Of a stretch of 64,000 nucleotides of DNA, positions 35,398 to 43,979 are shown one piece after another. Both the position numbers and the translations under genes were made by a program. Origin of the DNA: JAMDCX01 sp049977145 (GTDB lineage Bacteria > Planctomycetota > Phycisphaerae > WQYP01); the NCBI GenBank assembly GCA_049977145.1, contig JBMFGW010000004.1:5051-69050 (forward strand), written 5' to 3'. The notes under the pieces were generated by a model that searched no databases, was not told the origin of the DNA, and saw only the letters and a list, made by a program, of their open reading frames with translations. Within the stretch, counting starts at the first letter, position 1. Each line of letters begins with the position of its first letter.

Positions 35398-37323
35398 TCA
35401 GCGTTCATGCGGTTCCTCAAGATAGGTATAACCCTGCAGACCGGAATCATAGAACCGCAGCAGCAGGGCGGATTCTTCAATGGAAATGGTTTTATCGCGT
35501 ACCGCGCGTTCCACATCACGGTGCATACGGCCCATGAGCTCATCGGTATTATATTGCACGTATTGCAGCACCTCGCGTACGGAATCGCCGCGCACGATCT
35601 CATCGACATGGATTTCCCCCGCCTCATCAAGCTCGACATGCACCGCATTGGTATCGCCCAGCAGATTGTGCAGATCTCCGAGGATTTCCTGGTACGCTCC
35701 CACAAGAAAAGCCCCGATAAAATAATCGGAGCCGTTATATTCGTGCAGTTCCAGCGTCTTTTTCACATCCCGCAGGTCAATGAAACAATCTATTTTCCCG
35801 TCGCTGTCACAGGTGATATCGGCCAGCACCCCACGGCGCGTTGGCTCTTCGGCCAGACGATGAATGGGCATAATCGGAAAAAGCTGGTTGATGGCCCAGG
35901 AATCGGGCATAGACTGAAACAGCGAGAAGTTGCAAAAATAGGTGTCGGAAAGCTGGGATTCCAGGGTCTCAAAATCATCCCCGACATACTCAATTTCCTT
36001 GAGGACCTTCAGGATTTTCCCGCACACGCTCCAATACAGTTTTTCCGTAAGACTGCGCAATTCCAGACTCAGGTAGCCGAGATTAAATAAATTCAACGCC
36101 TCATCACGCTGTTGCGACGCATCGTGATATACTTCCAGAAAGTTTTTTTTGTTCACATCCCGCCAGGAATCAAAAAGATCTTTGACCGGCTGGGGAATAT
36201 CCTCGCCCGTCGGCAGTTCGTGCGGCACATCAAAATAATCAAAACCGCTTACGCCCAGTACATTAAATATCAGCAGGCTGTGGTAGGCCACCATCGCCCG
36301 ACCGCTTTCACTGAGGATCGTCGGATGTTTAATACCGCACTCATCACACACGGATTGGATGCGGAATATCACGTCGCCGGCGTATTCGCGCAGCGTATAG
36401 TTCGTGGACGATTCAAAGTTGGTCTGGCTGCCGTCATAATCCACGCCCAGCCCGCCGCCGACATCCAGATATTCCATGCCCGCGCCGGCCCGCGCCAGTT
36501 CACAATAAACGCGGGCGGCTTCATTCAAGGCGTTCTTGACGGTACGGATATTGGTAATCTGACTGCCGAGATGAAAGTGCAGCAGTTTGAGGCAGTCCTG
36601 CATATTGCGCGCTTTGAGATAATCCAGGGCGCGTAATATTTCCGCCACAAAAAGACCAAATTTGCTGCGGGCGCCACCGGAGGATTCCCAACGACCACTC
36701 CCGCGGGTGGCCAGTTTCACACGCATGCCCATTTGCGGACGCACGCCGTGTTTTTCCCCGTATTTAAGCAGGAGTTCCAATTCGGTGAATTTTTCAATCA
36801 CCGGAATGATTTTTTTGCCCAGTTTTTGTGCCAGCACCACGGTTTCAATGAATTCGTCATCTTTAAAACCATTGCAGATAATCGGCGTATCTTTGCCGTT
36901 GGTCAGGGCCAGCACCACCAGTAATTCGGGTTTACTGCCGGCTTCCAGCCCCCAACCGTATGGCGTACCAACTTCCAGAATTTCCTCCACCACATGCCGC
37001 TGCTGATTGACTTTAATGGGATAAACGCACAGATATTTACCCTGGTAATTATTTTCCTGAATGGCGTTCTGAAAGGCGTCGTGCATTTCCGCCAGGCGGT
37101 GCCGGAGTATGCCGTTGAAACGGATCAGCGTGGGCAGTTGGATATCCCGCATAATCAATTGATCCACCAGTTTTTTCAGATCAATGGAACGCTGCGGATT
37201 TTTTTCCGGATGCACCGCCACATTACCTTCCGGGTTGATGGAAAAATATCCTTTACCCCAGTTGTTGATACCATAGGTATCAATGGAATCTTGAATGGAC
37301 CAGCCGGTAGAGAGATTCATCAC
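35398..37323 (-). CDS. speA: Biosynthetic arginine decarboxylase SpeA
   Basis: A 641-aa PLP enzyme that makes agmatine from arginine, the entry to spermidine by the agmatine route. The N-terminus (WSIQDSIDTYGINNWGKGYFSIN) and the PLP lysine in YPIKVNQQRHVVEEI are as in the family, followed by the TIM barrel (HFHLGSQITNIR; YLDVGGGLGVDYDGS) and the C-terminal beta domain with CDSDGKI. Length matches E. coli SpeA. Two tandem ATG codons at 37323 and 37320 follow AAAGG. Downstream psd begins within nine bases. Confidence 0.95.
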   Translation of the reverse strand: MMNLSTGWSIQDSIDTYGINNWGKGYFSINPEGNVAVHPEKNPQRSIDLKKLVDQLIMRDIQLPTLIRFNGILRHRLAEMHDAFQNAIQENNYQGKYLCVYPIKVNQQRHVVEEILEVGTPYGWGLEAGSKPELLVVLALTNGKDTPIICNGFKDDEFIETVVLAQKLGKKIIPVIEKFTELELLLKYGEKHGVRPQMGMRVKLATRGSGRWESSGGARSKFGLFVAEILRALDYLKARNMQDCLKLLHFHLGSQITNIRTVKNALNEAARVYCELARAGAGMEYLDVGGGLGVDYDGSQTNFESSTNYTLREYAGDVIFRIQSVCDECGIKHPTILSESGRAMVAYHSLLIFNVLGVSGFDYFDVPHELPTGEDIPQPVKDLFDSWRDVNKKNFLEVYHDASQQRDEALNLFNLGYLSLELRSLTEKLYWSVCGKILKVLKEIEYVGDDFETLESQLSDTYFCNFSLFQSMPDSWAINQLFPIMPIHRLAEEPTRRGVLADITCDSDGKIDCFIDLRDVKKTLELHEYNGSDYFIGAFLVGAYQEILGDLHNLLGDTNAVHVELDEAGEIHVDEIVRGDSVREVLQYVQYNTDELMGRMHRDVERAVRDKTISIEESALLLRFYDSGLQGYTYLEEPHER

Positions 37324-37454
37324 CTTTGTGACTCCCGTTTTGCGAAGGGCTTTTCGTGCGCCTCGCGGATTACCAACCCCTGGTGAGCATAAAAAGCCGA
37401 CTCGGATCCGGAGTTTTGCAGCGCCTTTTTCCTATCCGGCCCGCCGCCTGAACA

Positions 37455-37802
37455 CTACCAATTCTCATCACAACCAAAACTGCGGCGCGCTTCTTCCAAC
37501 CAGGCCCGAACCACGGGGCGATTAACATAGAAGTATACGCTGTTGCATTGCCGCCGCCACTTCACCAGCCCGGCCAGCCGCAGCACCTTTAAGTGATGCG
37601 ACACCGTCGGCTGCGTAAGGCCAAGTTCTTCCGCCAACTCAATAACATTGTACATCTCCTGACAGATTGCCGCGCAAGGCAGCATCTGCATGATGCGTAC
37701 ACGCGTTGGCTCACCGAGCGCATTGAAAATTGCGGCAACATGTTCATCATTCCGGAGCAACCGGGAGGATTTTGGCAATGCACGCGCCGACGCCCTGGCC
37801 AT
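37455..37802 (-). CDS. ArsR-family transcriptional regulator
   Basis: A 115-aa winged-helix regulator. The recognition helix is in ELAEELGLTQPTVSHHLKVLRLAGLVKWRRQ. Cys pairs occur before it (LPCAAICQEM) and at the C-terminus (SFGCDENW), but the exact CVCDL metal site of ArsR/SmtB is absent, so the signal is unclear. The start has AGGA eight bases upstream, located inside the end of serA. It lies 15 bp after serA, so the two share a message. This pairing suggests that the regulator controls serine or one-carbon/sulfur metabolism genes, which is inference. Confidence 0.88.
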   Translation of the reverse strand: MARASARALPKSSRLLRNDEHVAAIFNALGEPTRVRIMQMLPCAAICQEMYNVIELAEELGLTQPTVSHHLKVLRLAGLVKWRRQCNSVYFYVNRPVVRAWLEEARRSFGCDENW

Positions 37803-37817
37803 ATACGGGTTCCTGAA

Positions 37818-39431
37818 TCATGCCCCCGGCAACGATAATGCCGACAGGACAAACGTTTTAACAACTTCAATTCCCGAATCCTTATGCAGCGCCGCCAGAC
37901 ATTCCGCCGACGGCGGCGTATCGAGCTTCAACAGCATCAGCGCCTTGTCCCTTTTGCGGCTGATGGTCATGTCCGCGATGTTAATGTTATGCTGGCCGAA
38001 GGTGTAGCCCACAAAACCAATCACCCCCGGGCGATCTTTATTCACAATGAGCGTCATGGCGCCTTCCGGCACCATGTCCATCCAATAACCTTTGATGGCC
38101 AGGACCCGCGGCAAATTATCAGCGAACACCGTGCCGATAATGGAATGTCGTTTATCGCCTTCGGTGATTTCCAGTTCAATGCTATGCTGCAGTGTGCGCT
38201 GCATCGCCTGTCCCATGGTTTCCTGCCGGATGCTTATACCGCGCTGCTCCGCCAGATGCAGCACATTGACCACATTGGGAACCTGTTCAATGTGCCCTCT
38301 TAATAGTTCAATAACCGCCAGGCGTTGCAAAGTTGCAGCAATGCGTTTAGGCATTTCACCATTGGTTCGCAGGGTAATGGAACTGAATCCCTGATCCACA
38401 ATGGCGCCAAGAATAATGCCCATGCGCTGGGCCAGATCGGCATACGCCTTCTCCGGCGCCGAGAGATTCATTTCAATACCGCCCGCATTGACCGCGCCTT
38501 CAATGCCCTCCCCGCGCAGATACAGCAGAATTTCATTGACCGCATCAACCGACACCGCCGTCTGCGCTTCATTGGTGCTCGCTCCGAGATGGGGCGTCAG
38601 CAGCATCTTGTCTCCCAGGGAAAACAAGGGTGAATCTTTGGCGGGCGGTTCAAGCTCATACACATCCAGTGCCGCCCCGGCAACATAGCCCGCGGCAATG
38701 GCCGCCGCCAGGTCTTTTTCGCTGATCACGCCGCCGCGCGCACAATTGATGAACCGTACGCCTTTTTTGCACAAAGCTATCTTGCTAGCATCAATAAGAC
38801 CTTTGGTTTTATCCCCCGGCACATGCACGGTGATGTAATCGCACTGCGGCAGCAGCGATTCTAGATCATGCGTCATGGAAACCTGCCCATCCAGAGCGTT
38901 ATCGGCAAAAAAGAATGGATCAAACGCCACCACTTTCATCTCCAGCCCCAGCGCCCGCTTGGCCACCGCGCGGCCAATGCGGCCAAAACCGATGATCCCC
39001 AGCGTCTTCCCCGCCAACTGCGTGCCCATGAATTTGTTGCGTTCCCACAGCCCCGCGCGAACATGCGCGTCGGCGGCGGCGAGTTTCCGCGATAACGCCA
39101 GCATCAGCCCGATCGCATGCTCCGCAGTGGTAATGGTATTGGCATCCGGCGTATTCATCACCAGCACGCCCGCCTTGGTGGCGGCGGTTACATCCACATT
39201 GTCAACACCCACCCCCGCACGGGCAATAGCCTTGAGACGACCGGGTTTTTCCAGTTCCGCCGCCTTGATCTTCACACCGCTGCGAATAATAACTCCGTCA
39301 TGGTTGCCGATCTCAGCAGCCAATTCACCGGGGTTCCACTTGGGCTTGTTTGTTACCTGCACATCCGGCTGCGCTCTTAGCAGGTCCAGCCCATCATCCG
39401 CAATTTTGTCCGCAACCAGAATCTTGATCAT
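37818..39431 (-). CDS. serA: D-3-phosphoglycerate dehydrogenase SerA
   Basis: A 537-aa enzyme for the first step of serine synthesis, oxidising 3-phosphoglycerate with NAD. Visible domains: substrate-binding N-terminus, NAD fold with TLGIIGFGRIGRAVAKRA, the active-site stretch INCARGGVISEKDL (Arg), a Glu in ELEPPAKDSPLF and His in LLTPHLGAST; then the ~120-residue intervening domain of the long form, and a C-terminal ACT domain (VIGFVGYTFGQHNINIADM) that usually binds serine for feedback inhibition. Start ATG 39431 has a GGA eight bases upstream. An ArsR regulator gene follows within 15 bp. Confidence 0.96.
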   Translation of the reverse strand: MIKILVADKIADDGLDLLRAQPDVQVTNKPKWNPGELAAEIGNHDGVIIRSGVKIKAAELEKPGRLKAIARAGVGVDNVDVTAATKAGVLVMNTPDANTITTAEHAIGLMLALSRKLAAADAHVRAGLWERNKFMGTQLAGKTLGIIGFGRIGRAVAKRALGLEMKVVAFDPFFFADNALDGQVSMTHDLESLLPQCDYITVHVPGDKTKGLIDASKIALCKKGVRFINCARGGVISEKDLAAAIAAGYVAGAALDVYELEPPAKDSPLFSLGDKMLLTPHLGASTNEAQTAVSVDAVNEILLYLRGEGIEGAVNAGGIEMNLSAPEKAYADLAQRMGIILGAIVDQGFSSITLRTNGEMPKRIAATLQRLAVIELLRGHIEQVPNVVNVLHLAEQRGISIRQETMGQAMQRTLQHSIELEITEGDKRHSIIGTVFADNLPRVLAIKGYWMDMVPEGAMTLIVNKDRPGVIGFVGYTFGQHNINIADMTISRKRDKALMLLKLDTPPSAECLAALHKDSGIEVVKTFVLSALSLPGA

Positions 39432-39876
39432 CTTAAAAATCCATTTTCAATACCATAATAACCCATTTCGCCTTTCGGAGATCGTCATAACCCCACCCCG
39501 AAAACAAAGAGTATAGAACAAAGTTTCCCCATGGCCAAGCGCTGCGCGGAGGCTGTATCCGTTTGCGCGCAACCGTAGTCGATGGCGCACCGCACCAAGA
39601 TGATACCCCGCAGAGCTGAAAGCCGGAATCCGGCATTGGCCATCGGATATTTTCGGGAAGCAAAGTATTACCCAATCCTTCTAACTTCTAACTCCTAAAC
39701 CTGTAACCTAAGTAACCCCATCGCCGTCCCCGCCATTACTTGGACCAGCGCATGGAGCACCGCGATACTAATGCGGCGCCGTATAGACATTCATGGCGGG
39801 TGCGGCATCGGTTATCATTATTTGCGATATTCGGGATAATGGGGACTGACGACGGGAACTATTTTGGAGACTACGT
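39432..39876. other. Divergent intergenic region between serA and yihY-type gene
   Basis: 445 bp without a supported gene. It must hold the promoters of serA (minus) and of the YihY-type gene (plus). A small perfect hairpin, GCCGGA-A-TCCGGC, is at 39622-39634, and a pyrimidine-rich run with repeated AACTTCTAACTCCTAA-like sequence lies near 39675-39720. I see no tRNA or known riboswitch. Confidence 0.3.
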
Positions 39877-41229
39877 ATGCTGGAGGATCAGACCGCTTTA
39901 TCCGAAAAATCTCCGGCCGCACCAGCGCCGCCGGTACTGGTGCGCTGGTTATATAATCTACGCATTGGATGGGAAATTCTCCGTGCGCGGCGGGTGGAGG
40001 ATCGCACCGGGCAACAGGCGGCGGCGATGACGTACAACACTCTTTTCAGTCTGTTACCGGTAATGGTATTGCTGCTGGTCTTGATGTCTCTGGTGCTGAC
40101 CAAGCAACAGATTCATCATGAGGAAATGGCGCTCGTACATCGGCTGGGTTTAAGCCAGCTTTCCACCCGGGGTGTTACCGGCGCCACGACCAAGCCACAA
40201 TTTATTGTCCAGACCATCATCCATCAGATTGATAAAATGCGCACGGTGCTGCGCTCTCCAGGCACAGGTATCGTTGGTTTTATCACCTTGCTCTGGGCGG
40301 CCATCAGCCTGATGCACGTCATCGAAACCGCGTTTAATCGTATCTACCGCGTAACGGAAAATCGCCCATGGACACGCAAGGTTACGCTGTATTGGTGCGT
40401 GCTTTCGCTGGGGCCGCTGGCGGTGGCCGCGTCGCTTTTTGCCTCCGCCAAACTCATCGCGATGGCCGACGCGCTGCATCTAAGTGCGGCGGTATTCACT
40501 CCGTTTGGCATTCTGGTGAGTTATGCCGGGGATTGGGCCTTAATTTTTGTGATTTATAAATTAATACCCAACACGATTGTCCGGTGGAAAGCCGCGGCCG
40601 TAGGCGCTTTGGCCGCCACGTTTTTGTGGGAGGCGGGAAAATATGGTTTCGGCTTTTACGTTCATGATTTGGCGGGATATGGTAAATGGTATGGCAATCT
40701 GGGACTGATCCCACTATTTATGCTGTGGATATTTTTGACGTGGAACTTTCTGCTGCTCGGCCTGGAAATTGCTTTTATCCAACAGTTTTTTCCGATACTC
40801 AAACGCCGTTTTATCATGCACCGGGGCGGACGTTCCACGTTGACCGATAGCCGCTGGATTTTGCCGCTGGCCATTTTGATGGTGCATCGTTTTGAGGAAG
40901 GCAAGAAACTCACGGCGGAAATGGCGGCCAATGAATTGGGTTTGGCGCTGGAACCAGTGGTGGAAATGCTCTCTTCGCTGGCGAAAGCGGGGCTGATACT
41001 GCCGGTTGGCGGACAACCGCAGCAATATGTGCTGGCCAAGGCGCCGGAAAACATTGGCGTGGCGGAAATCCTGCATGCCGTTGCAGACGGCTGCCACACA
41101 ATTACTGATTCCATGGCGACGACCGAGGAAGAGCATGTCCTGCGGCGTCCGCGTTTACGGGAGTTTTATGATCTTGAATCGCAATGGGGAAAACATCATA
41201 CACTGGCGGAACTGGCGGCGCGTACCTAA
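39877..41229 (+). CDS. YihY/BrkB-family integral membrane protein
   Basis: A 450-aa inner-membrane protein. The family opening (GQQAAAMTYNTLFSLLPVMVLLLVLMSLVL) and further helices (GIVGFITLLWAAISLMHVIETAFNRIYRV; YWCVLSLGPLAVAASLF; VSYAGDWALIFVIYKLIPN; YGNLGLIPLFMLWIFLTWNFLLLGLEIAF) are all present. Residues ~330-400 (EGKKLTAEMAANELGLALEPVVEMLSSLAKAGLILPV) look like a winged-helix extension, common in a subset of this family and perhaps regulatory. GGAG lies seven bases before the ATG. Older labels as ribonuclease BN are wrong for this family; its function is unsettled. Confidence 0.9.
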   Translation: MLEDQTALSEKSPAAPAPPVLVRWLYNLRIGWEILRARRVEDRTGQQAAAMTYNTLFSLLPVMVLLLVLMSLVLTKQQIHHEEMALVHRLGLSQLSTRGVTGATTKPQFIVQTIIHQIDKMRTVLRSPGTGIVGFITLLWAAISLMHVIETAFNRIYRVTENRPWTRKVTLYWCVLSLGPLAVAASLFASAKLIAMADALHLSAAVFTPFGILVSYAGDWALIFVIYKLIPNTIVRWKAAAVGALAATFLWEAGKYGFGFYVHDLAGYGKWYGNLGLIPLFMLWIFLTWNFLLLGLEIAFIQQFFPILKRRFIMHRGGRSTLTDSRWILPLAILMVHRFEEGKKLTAEMAANELGLALEPVVEMLSSLAKAGLILPVGGQPQQYVLAKAPENIGVAEILHAVADGCHTITDSMATTEEEHVLRRPRLREFYDLESQWGKHHTLAELAART

Positions 41230-41841
41230 ATTGATTGGCGCCGGATGGGTTGATATAAAGATAGATTCCCAAACCTGTTTAATGCCACTTGGGGCCGGCG
41301 CCTACAGCTCCTTTAACCAATTCCGGATTCTAAAACAATCCCGCCGCAACGCCGCCGCACCCATAAAGCCGCGACCGCGGGTCGCGCCCCGTTTACCCCG
41401 TACACACCGCGTACCTTCGCATCGTGAAACATTGCCGGTAGTCCGTTACGGATTCGATCGGACAAATGCGTTAAACAAGAGCCGTTTTCGGATTAGCGCG
41501 GCCACCCGTTCGCGCGTTTTGGTCGTGGCGTCGCCGCACCCGTCAAATGTGAACAGCCCGGAGACATCGGCGTTGTGGAACCTTCCAATGTGCGCAATGG
41601 ACCGCCGGTGGCCGTTGACGCCGAGCGTGGCAATTTTTCCGGGCCACGCAGCGGTGCGGGAGCTAATTACGTCCCCGTTTCACTTCGCACCCGCCCGCCG
41701 CCATCACCTTTTAGCCGCGGGCATTGTGCCGCGCGTCCCCGTTTATTCCATCCCTCCGCAGCCCTTGCGACGAGCGCATAATTTTCCCAGAAATCAACGG
41801 AGAACCACGGCGATGACAATTGTGAAAGTTGGGATCCACGC
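41230..41841. other. Gene-poor stretch with short hairpin repeats
   Basis: 612 bp with no gene I can support, at the left border of the accessory island. It holds a 33-bp hairpin element at 41363-41395 (core GCGACC-3-GGTCGC) also found inside both copies of the long direct repeat, and a second relative at about 41706-41735 that begins CCTTTTAGCCGCG, matching another segment of that repeat. The stretch may be a decayed, rearranged copy of the repeat family. Confidence 0.45.
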
Positions 41842-42255
41842 TTATCTTCCAGCGGGACTAATGATGTCCAACCGTGGAAAATAGGTTCGGTAACGTCCCA
41901 TGTCGCGCGTCATCAGTTTGAGTCCTTCAACCGCCGCATGCGCACCAATAAAAAAATCAGGTAATACCACTATCTTCTCACCGCCACGTCGTCGATATGA
42001 CAAAAAGCATTTTGCCGCCAGAAAGGCCGCCTCATAAGGTATGCCACGGCGTTCGAACCACTCCGGCGGAAGTGCTTCGTTGACATCCTCAATACGGGAA
42101 AATCGCACCGATACCTCGACGAAAATTACCGCATTGATGACCAGCGTATGGCGTTCCGCCGCCTCGGCCAATGCCTCGCTGGACCATTGAAACCATTGGG
42201 AATCCTCGGTGAGAATATCGAGCAACACATTAGAATCCACCATGATGCCGGGCAT
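41842..42255 (-). CDS. vapC: PIN-domain ribonuclease toxin, VapC-like
   Basis: A 137-aa protein with the PIN fold acid residues: Asp in IMVDSNVLLDIL (residue ~7), a conserved Glu (FVEVSVRFSR, residue ~47), and Asp in LPDFFIGAHAAVEGLKLMTRD near residue 100. VapC toxins cut tRNA or rRNA. The start at 42255 lies three bases after the antitoxin stop; ATG 42243 is also in frame. It is the second gene of a classic antitoxin-first module. Confidence 0.9.
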   Translation of the reverse strand: MPGIMVDSNVLLDILTEDSQWFQWSSEALAEAAERHTLVINAVIFVEVSVRFSRIEDVNEALPPEWFERRGIPYEAAFLAAKCFLSYRRRGGEKIVVLPDFFIGAHAAVEGLKLMTRDMGRYRTYFPRLDIISPAGR

Positions 42256-42258
42256 GTG

Positions 42259-42480
42259 TCACATCCGTGTAAGTTTCATAATCTCATCGGTCGATAAGCC
42301 GGTGCCGGCGCGGCCACGCATCCGTGCAATCAAAGCGTTTCCTCGTCGGCCCTTGGAGATCTTGCGTAAAACAATCTCCCGGCCGCGAATGATAAATTCC
42401 ACGTCCGTGTGTGGAAGAATTCCAGCGCGTTCGCGAATCGCCCGAGGAACTGTTACTTGGCCTTTCACTGTCACCTTCAT
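42259..42480 (-). CDS. vapB: AbrB/SpoVT-type antitoxin, VapB-like
   Basis: A 73-aa swapped-hairpin DNA-binding protein (MKVTVKGQVTVPRAIRERAGI... EFIIRGREIVLRK) with a C-terminal toxin-binding tail (GLSTDEIMKLTRM). It should neutralise the PIN toxin and repress its own operon. AGGAG lies eight bases before the ATG. An inverted repeat at 42544-42563, about 65 bp upstream, is a likely operator. Confidence 0.88.
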   Translation of the reverse strand: MKVTVKGQVTVPRAIRERAGILPHTDVEFIIRGREIVLRKISKGRRGNALIARMRGRAGTGLSTDEIMKLTRM

Positions 42481-42543
42481 GGTTGAAACTCCTATGCACC
42501 GGCCGCGCCACGCTTTCGATCATTAACAGCGGACGGCGTATGG

Positions 42544-42563
42544 TAATACTCTTACAGGTATTA
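42544..42563 (-). promoter_or_regulatory. Inverted repeat upstream of vapBC, likely operator
   Basis: TAATAC (42544-42549) and GTATTA (42558-42563) form a 6-8-6 inverted repeat in an AT-rich patch ahead of the antitoxin gene. AbrB-type antitoxins bind such palindromes in their own promoters; binding here is inferred. Confidence 0.45.
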
Positions 42564-42736
42564 TTACTACTCTGCAATGCAAACGCAAATAGAAAGCGGT
42601 GTGGGTGGCGGTCTATAATTTTATGGCTCTTCGGGCAAACCAGTGGGTAAATTATGCTCGAAAAAATGATGTGAGCGGCAATTGGCCGTGTTTTTCTGTC
42701 GCTTCACAGAGTTTCAAAACTGTTGATTCTCATGGG

Positions 42737-42957
42737 ATGGAAAAACGTAGCTACAAACGACGGTTATCGGATGCCTATCGATTCGCTGGTTTTCGCATGG
42801 CCCCCAAAGTCACCGGCATGTTTGGTGATCCCAAGGCGCGGTTGCTGCGTCTATCGCGGCGCTCAAAACACGCTTTGCGGCTGCTGTGGAAAGGCCCACA
42901 GCGGCTGGTATGACCATAAAACTCGACGGGTGCGTGATCTTTCGTGCGGAGACATGT
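42737..42957 (+). pseudogene. Broken N-terminal fragment of an ISL3-like transposase
   Basis: Two adjoining frames together resemble the zinc-binding N-terminus of ISL3-type transposases. The first (42737 to about 42870) reads MEKRSYKRRLSDAYRFAGF...GDPKARLLRLSRRSKH; a +1 shift then gives CGCCGKAHSGWYDHKTRRV RDLSCGD (from 42876 in frame with 42723). The CxxC pair and the YDxxxRRVRDL stretch are the recognisable parts. The catalytic DDE region is missing: homology stops where the long direct repeat begins (42958), so the fragment seems to have been cut by that element. The family assignment is from memory of motif shape, with moderate certainty. Confidence 0.5.
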
Positions 42958-43510
42958 GGAAGCCGAAATCTCCCGACACATCGGGACAGGCCCTTTGCCG
43001 CAGGAGCCGGCTAATCGGGGCTTCACCTCATTCCCGATCAACCGCACCCCGGCGACAGCCGCCGCACCGGGGCCGCCCCAATGACCATTGAGCATTGAGC
43101 GCAGCGCCGCTGCGCCTCATAAAGCCGCGACCGTTGGTCGCGCCCCGTTTAGCGTCGTCGGCTGCCGACGGGCGCTCCCCATTCCCAAATCCCCCAGCCC
43201 CGCCGCGGCGGAACATCTGGGGGCGCTGGTGTCCCCACCCGCCGTAGTCCCAGTTCCAATGAGGCCGCAACGCCCATCCGCCAAACTCATCACCGGCAAA
43301 CCTTATTCTGCCAACCTCGCTGGGCATGTATCTTAATATCTACGCGCACGGGCCAAACCGTTACCGCCGCACCGAACCGCAATATATCCTTTTAGCCGCG
43401 TGGCCTTGGCCCGCGCGTTCGCAGCGGAAATCCCACGCCCATGCCAAAAAATATAGCCGCACCAAGGGCAATGCGTTATGCCTTGCATATATTCAATAAA
43501 CGATGGATGT
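42958..43510 (+). repeat. Long direct repeat, copy A (~553 bp)
   Basis: Aligns end to end with 46339-46890 in the same orientation, by eye roughly 85-90% identical with few length changes. It starts GGAAGCCGAAATC and ends CGATGGATGT. It holds several hairpins: CCCGA-4-TCGGG near its start, GCGACC-3-GGTCGC in the 33-bp element at 43119-43151, and a TTTTAGCCGCG segment near the end. A minus-strand reading frame inside (43028-43327) is open in both copies but is no better conserved than the DNA, so I do not call it a gene. No transposase is encoded, which suggests a non-autonomous element. Confidence 0.85.
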
Positions 43511-43592
43511 CCCCTTTTTCGCATCTTTCGCCTGTTGCAATTATTACGGGAATTCGAGGAAGCCTCGAACAAAATCGGCATTTGCCAAGGAA

Positions 43593-43979
43593 TCACTCCG
43601 TTGAAGGCTTATCTTGGAGGTATTGCCACCCTCGCGCCTTTGCGTGCTGCTTCAACTTTTCCGCTTTCTTTGAAGCTTGGCTTTTGCCATCTTGCCCAAA
43701 ATCGATAAGGGCGTGCGCCGGGTGTGTGGTTGGGTCTGGGTTTGGCGTTAGGCTGAGAGCGGTGCACTCTTTTACACTGACCGACATAACCCCGATAGAG
43801 AGGTAGCCTAACTCTCTGCTGTAATGCCTCCACGACTCCTCGGCGGTGATTTTATCGCCATCGTAAACCGAGAGCTTGTTTCTATCTTTCGGCGTTGGGC
43901 GGAAAACTTGCGATGTGATTTCCCCGTCTTGGCACCAGCTGGGATGCACCTGCCGGTGTAACAATGTTTCGTCAGTCAT
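43593..43979 (-). CDS. Unrecognised protein, second gene of a coupled two-gene module
   Basis: A 128-aa protein, no signal or membrane segment. It starts MTDETLLHRQVHPSWCQDGE and has a polar, mixed pattern (SQVFRPTPKDRNKLSVYDGDKITAEESWRHY, then LGYLSIGVMSVSVKECTAL) and a basic C-terminal helix (SKKAEKLKQHAKARGWQYL). No catalytic motif is evident. The start overlaps the stop of the upstream gene as ATGA (43976-43979), a sign of tight translational coupling and equimolar production. The PTPKD...LSVYDGD and AxxSWRHY stretches look strongly constrained and I believe they recur in uncharacterised island proteins, but I cannot name the family. Confidence 0.75.
   Translation of the reverse strand: MTDETLLHRQVHPSWCQDGEITSQVFRPTPKDRNKLSVYDGDKITAEESWRHYSRELGYLSIGVMSVSVKECTALSLTPNPDPTTHPAHALIDFGQDGKSQASKKAEKLKQHAKARGWQYLQDKPSTE

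Noticed and set aside
41006..41884. Long plus-strand frame running from the YihY-type gene into the island border
   Set aside because: Its first part overlaps the end of the YihY-type gene in another frame, its last part overlaps vapC antisense, and it shows no domain.
43028..43327. Minus-strand reading frame inside long repeat A (and its match 46465-46707 in copy B) as a gene
   Set aside because: The frames are shared but amino-acid identity (about three quarters) is below DNA identity, there is no good ribosome site, and the composition (Gly/Arg/Trp) is that of GC-rich non-coding DNA.
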